Source of the DNA: Brachynemurus nebulosus | Lineage: Eukaryota > Arthropoda > Insecta > Neuroptera > Myrmeleontidae | Reading direction: 5' to 3' | Assembly: GCA_035578155.1 (NCBI GenBank) | Contig: JAPWDM010000043.1 | Location: forward strand, 2,348,419-2,412,418 | DNA length: 64,000 nt | Part shown: positions 60,885 through 64,000 of the stretch, piece after piece | Position numbering within the stretch: the stretch's first letter is position 1 | Layout: every line of letters starts with the position of its first letter | Translations under genes and position numbers: made by a program | The notes under the pieces: generated by a model | Seen by the model: only the letters and a program-made list of their open reading frames with translations | The model's database searches: none | Told to the model about the DNA's origin: nothing

Positions 60885-62450
60885 ATGGAAAGAAAATTAA
60901 GTAATTTAAAAATCAGCGAACCTGAAAATCGTAAGTAATTATTTACCCTTTTTTTTAAATTAGTTCATACATTACATGTTATTTCAGTCAAAATAAATGT
61001 TCAACTCACATATGACTTTCATATAGGTACAATACCTGTGTTACCGTAGGACGTAATTATTTTTTTTAAATATATACCCACAACCCACATATATAATATT
61101 ACATGCCAAAATTCTAAAATTTACTGTATTAAATTAATAAAGTATTATATGTGTACATATTACATGTATTGTATAATATAGTATAATTTTTATGTGTATA
61201 TAAGCTTATTTTAAAATATATCTTAATTGTTATTGGGCATATTCGTATCGCTATTAGCCAAAGTGGCTTGCTCTTACTTTTAAGTACATTACACTTGTTT
61301 TGAAGTACACTGGCCTTACTTTTGAGATATTTGAATATTCCTGTCTCACGTTCCATGTTCTTGAGAGAAGGGTGAAAGTACATATACGATGTATACGATC
61401 ACATACAATGTATACCGAAGGCTATTACTTGACTATAAACTATGTATGCTAGAATTATCGTACCTTCACCCTTCTCTCAAGAACATAGAAAGTGAGACAG
61501 GAATATTCAAATATCTCAAAAGTAAGGCCAGTGCACTTCAAAACAAGTGTAATGTACTTAAAAGTAAGAGCAAGCCACTTTGGCTAATAGCGATACGAAT
61601 ACACCCAATGATATTTATATATACACATATGACCAATTTTCAGCTTTATGCTAATTTTATTCTGAAATTAAACTTTTCTTTATTTATTTTAATTGAGGTA
61701 TGTATAATTTGTCTTCCACCGCAACTAAATTGAAAATCAACTATTTTATCCTAAACTTTGATGCTCTATTTCTTTTTCACCGACTAATTAGTTTTGATCT
61801 ATATTTTACTTAAATATAATGTAACGTAAAAGCCTCTATTCCGGAACGCGTTCAGTACTCGAACACTTTTAATATTTATTGATTTTTTTTTCAAAAATAA
61901 CTTCATTAATATATAAAATATCAAAACTGTCCGGGTACTGAACGCGTTTCGGTATAGGAGCTTTTACCCTATATTATATTATCCATACTATAAAATTTTC
62001 ATTATTTTACATTAATGTTTCAATTTTTTCAAATTAGTTTCTACAACTGATACAACTGAAAATAAAAATGATATAGAAAAAATGGAAGACGTAGCAGAAT
62101 CGGAGGATGATTCTATACAGATGGAGGAGGAGGAAGAATCATCTTCCAGCAATATAAAAAAAAAATAATAATAATAAAGAAGGTAATTTAAATTAATTAT
62201 TATAGTTAAGTTTTGTAAAATCAAATTTTATATTATATAGAATATATATTTTTTATTTTTAGATGAAAAACTATATAAACGTAAGCGTGGCTATAACGGA
62301 GGGGTAAAAAAAAGAGAAAAGCAATATTGGCGAGGTCAGGGACGAGGGGGTCGGGGACGAGGGGGTCGGGGACGAGGGGGTCGGGGACGAGGAGGTCGCG
62401 GACGACGTGGTCCAACTATGATTATAAAATATTGCAATATGTATTTTTAA
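60885..62450 (+). CDS. Small acidic protein with RGG-repeat tail (three exons)
   Basis: Exon 1, ATG 60885 to 60930, ends at GTAAGT. Exon 2, 62038-62183, follows TTCAAATTAG and ends at GGTAATTT. Exon 3, 62263-62450, follows TTTTATTTTTAG and ends TAA; AATAAA overlaps the stop. Phases agree across both junctions. Exon 2 is very acidic (SEDDSIQMEEEEESSSS); exon 3 is basic (KRKRGYNGGVKKREK) and then has four to five RGGRG units coded by a 15-nt tandem repeat. A run of nine A at 62157-62165 shifts the frame into stops; eight A would keep it open into exon 3. This is either an assembly error, an allele or a decayed gene. RGG boxes generally bind RNA and are arginine-methylated. A candidate upstream acceptor (TCTCTCACAG) at 60870 hints at a 5' UTR intron. 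No known family is recognised. Confidence 0.62.
61232..61609. mobile_element. Compact palindromic relative of the large fold-back element
   Basis: Inverted arms of about 180 bp meet almost without a loop. The terminal and subterminal sequence TAGCCAAAGTGGCTTGCTC and what follows matches the arms at 36796 and 43940. AT flanks both ends. It lies in intron 1 of the RGG gene, and ORFs on both strands are the palindrome read twice. Confidence 0.85.
61824..61969. mobile_element. 146-bp MITE in the same intron
   Basis: TA-flanked (61822-61823 and 61970-61971). Inverted arms of about 45 bp contain CCGGAACGCGTTCAGTACTC and, in inverse, CCGAAACGCGTTCAGTACCC. Non-coding. Confidence 0.8.
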
Positions 62451-62866
62451 TAAAAAAAAGCAAATTTATAAAAAAATTTTTAATAATATAATTTAATTTA
62501 ATAAATAAATATAATTTAATTTAACTAAATTACTATTATCTATTTTTTTTTTAAATTATTTTAATTAACTTAATTCTTAGATTATGAGTTATGCTATTTG
62601 TGTTAGTGAGAATAGTAGTTTCTTTTTTCAATTAAGCCTCGAAAGGAGTAAAGCAACAGTAGATGTCACTAACTGTAGTTATGGTTCATTTCAGTTAAAT
62701 TTAACCATACTTCGTCAGTTTGAATTTAAATAATTTCCGTTTTCTCGGCTTTATCTCTTTTATTTTTGCATTTATGTAAATTTTAAATTTGCAGTTTTTT
62801 TTTTAGAAAAGAATAGAAAATTGATTTGTTTCGAATATAAGAATTATTTAATTTTTTAACGAAAAC

Positions 62867-63599
62867 ACCGGAAAGAAGTTGGCGCCGAAAGTTGGAAAAT
62901 CTTTCTGTTTTTTATAAGGCTAAATTGCTCCCAAATTGCTCCTTTGGAATCAGTAGTTGCTCCACCTGGAACTTAATTACTTAATTAGTTATTTAATTAG
63001 TTAAAAACTTAATTAGTTAAAAACTTTTTTGTTTGACTATTTCTATTATCAAAATCTTGTCAAATAATGCATTTTTATACAATTACTTTATATCAAAAAA
63101 TTCCTACCAATTTGCTCCATCTAATTTAAAAGTTAGTTATTAATTTCTCTGAATAATAATTAAAATATATTAAAATATGATTAAAATAAAAAATATTATG
63201 AATTAGGTTATGTATTATTAAAAGGTATAGGCAATCCATTATACCTTTAAGTCGTTTGCATATATTTAAGGATAATTGAATTTTGACAAGTTAAATAACA
63301 TTATAAAAAAACAAAATATTTTAATAATTATTCAAAAAAATTAAGGTTTAGCTTTTAAATTAAATAGAGCAAACTGGGAGCAATTTATTGACGTAAAGAA
63401 ATTATATAAAAAAGTATTATTTTGGGAGATTTTGATAACTTTAATAACGGGGAAATAATTTTTTTCTTTATAAATAATTAATTAAATAATTAAGTTTCAG
63501 GTGGAGCAATTACTGATTTCAAAGGAGCAATTTGGGAGCAATTTAACCATATAAAAAACAAAAAGATTTTTTAACTTTCGGCGCTAACTTCTTTCCGGT
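62867..63599. mobile_element. Mutator-like non-autonomous element with 9-bp duplication
   Basis: Ends ACCGGAAAGAAG and its inverse, with inverted repeats of about 110 bp. The direct repeat AACGAAAAC flanks it at 62858-62866 and 63600-63608. Long terminal repeats with a 9-bp duplication are the MULE pattern. Subterminal GGAGCAA and TTGGGAGCAATTTA motifs repeat. No transposase. Confidence 0.78.
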
Positions 63600-63608
63600 A
63601 ACGAAAAC

Positions 63609-64000
63609 TCATGATCAATTGTATCTGAAGTGAGGTATATATCTGGTTTACTTGTTTGAAAATTTAGAAACATCAAATGACCAGTCTATATTAAATATAT
63701 ATAAATAATAGTAATATGTTATACATACATCAAGGGACTAAAGTGTGATTTTTAATCCCTAGTATAAGGTTTGTTACTAGAAGGCCTGTAAATAGGAATT
63801 ACAATCTGAATTTCTGAATCCGGTAATTCGGTGGATCCGACGTCATTTGACGTCCATCGGATCCAGTACCAATTTACCGGATTCAGTAAAACATACATGA
63901 CACAAATTTTTAAGAAAAATACTCGCGTTCTTATATTAGTAGATACTTAAGTAGGTAAAGTTCAAGAAAAATTTTTGTGTTCTATTCATGACTATTTGTT
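63609..64000. repeat. Window end with a ~72-bp imperfect palindrome
   Basis: 63818-63890 is an inverted repeat: CTGAATCCGGTAATTCGG... paired with ...AATTTACCGGATTCAG, centred on GACGTCATTTGACGTC. The rest is AT-rich and non-coding. Confidence 0.8.

Overview
This is eukaryotic, strongly AT-rich nuclear DNA from an insect. The evidence is a complete 18S, 5.8S and ITS block with the 5' part of 28S, an R2 retrotransposon in its standard 28S site, and many arthropod-type transposons. The 5.8S reads most like Hymenoptera to my memory, and AT-rich rRNA expansions occur in some parasitoid wasps; that placement is inference only. There are no bacterial operons and no CRISPR.

Layout. Positions 1-10919 are one rDNA unit on the minus strand: 18S (8677-10919), ITS1, 5.8S (7830-7985), ITS2, then 28S (7262 down to 3640), interrupted at the canonical R2 site by an R2 element (3639 to beyond position 1). 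The R2 reading frame has one frameshift. Its 5' end, with 13 nt of flanking 28S, forms a convincing HDV-like self-cleaving ribozyme. From 10920 to about 19140 lies the spacer upstream of 18S: about 1.2 kb of putative 5' ETS/promoter, 18 near-identical copies of a 329-bp repeat (12160-18086), and three copies of a second repeat separated by long (TA)n runs. No upstream 28S follows, so this looks like the edge of an rDNA array or an isolated unit.

From 19 kb to 64 kb the window is a graveyard of mobile elements. Main items: an intact Tigger/pogo-type transposase ORF with a C-terminal PHD finger (19830-21467); a 3x209-bp tandem repeat; a LINE 3' end with a (TCTA)n tail; a degenerate Ty3/Gypsy element (22787-28001) with one LTR; a fold-back Tc1/mariner-like element with doubled terminal sites (28285-29985); a non-autonomous hAT with a perfect 8-bp duplication (30219-31281); two adjacent TA-flanked inverted-repeat elements (32635-33866 and 33885-35293); a large fold-back element (36796-43940) split by an apparently intact R4/Dong-like retrotransposon (37324-41812); a second hAT-like element (45501-46367); a psq/CENP-B-type transposase pseudogene cut by a MITE (48033-49030); THAP-domain remnants; a palindrome with perfect 129-bp arms (52338-53021); and a Gypsy integrase fragment lacking its catalytic core.

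The one host-like gene is a small three-exon locus (60885-62450) for an acidic protein with an RGG-repeat tail. It carries a one-base homopolymer frameshift, and its first intron holds two inverted-repeat elements. A possible Mutator-like element with a 9-bp duplication follows (62867-63599).

How it fits together: the rRNA genes form one transcription unit read right to left, and R2 depends on that unit for expression, using its ribozyme to free its RNA from the 28S transcript. Most of the rest is parasitic DNA; the number of long inverted repeats beside the rDNA is the most unusual feature of the landscape.
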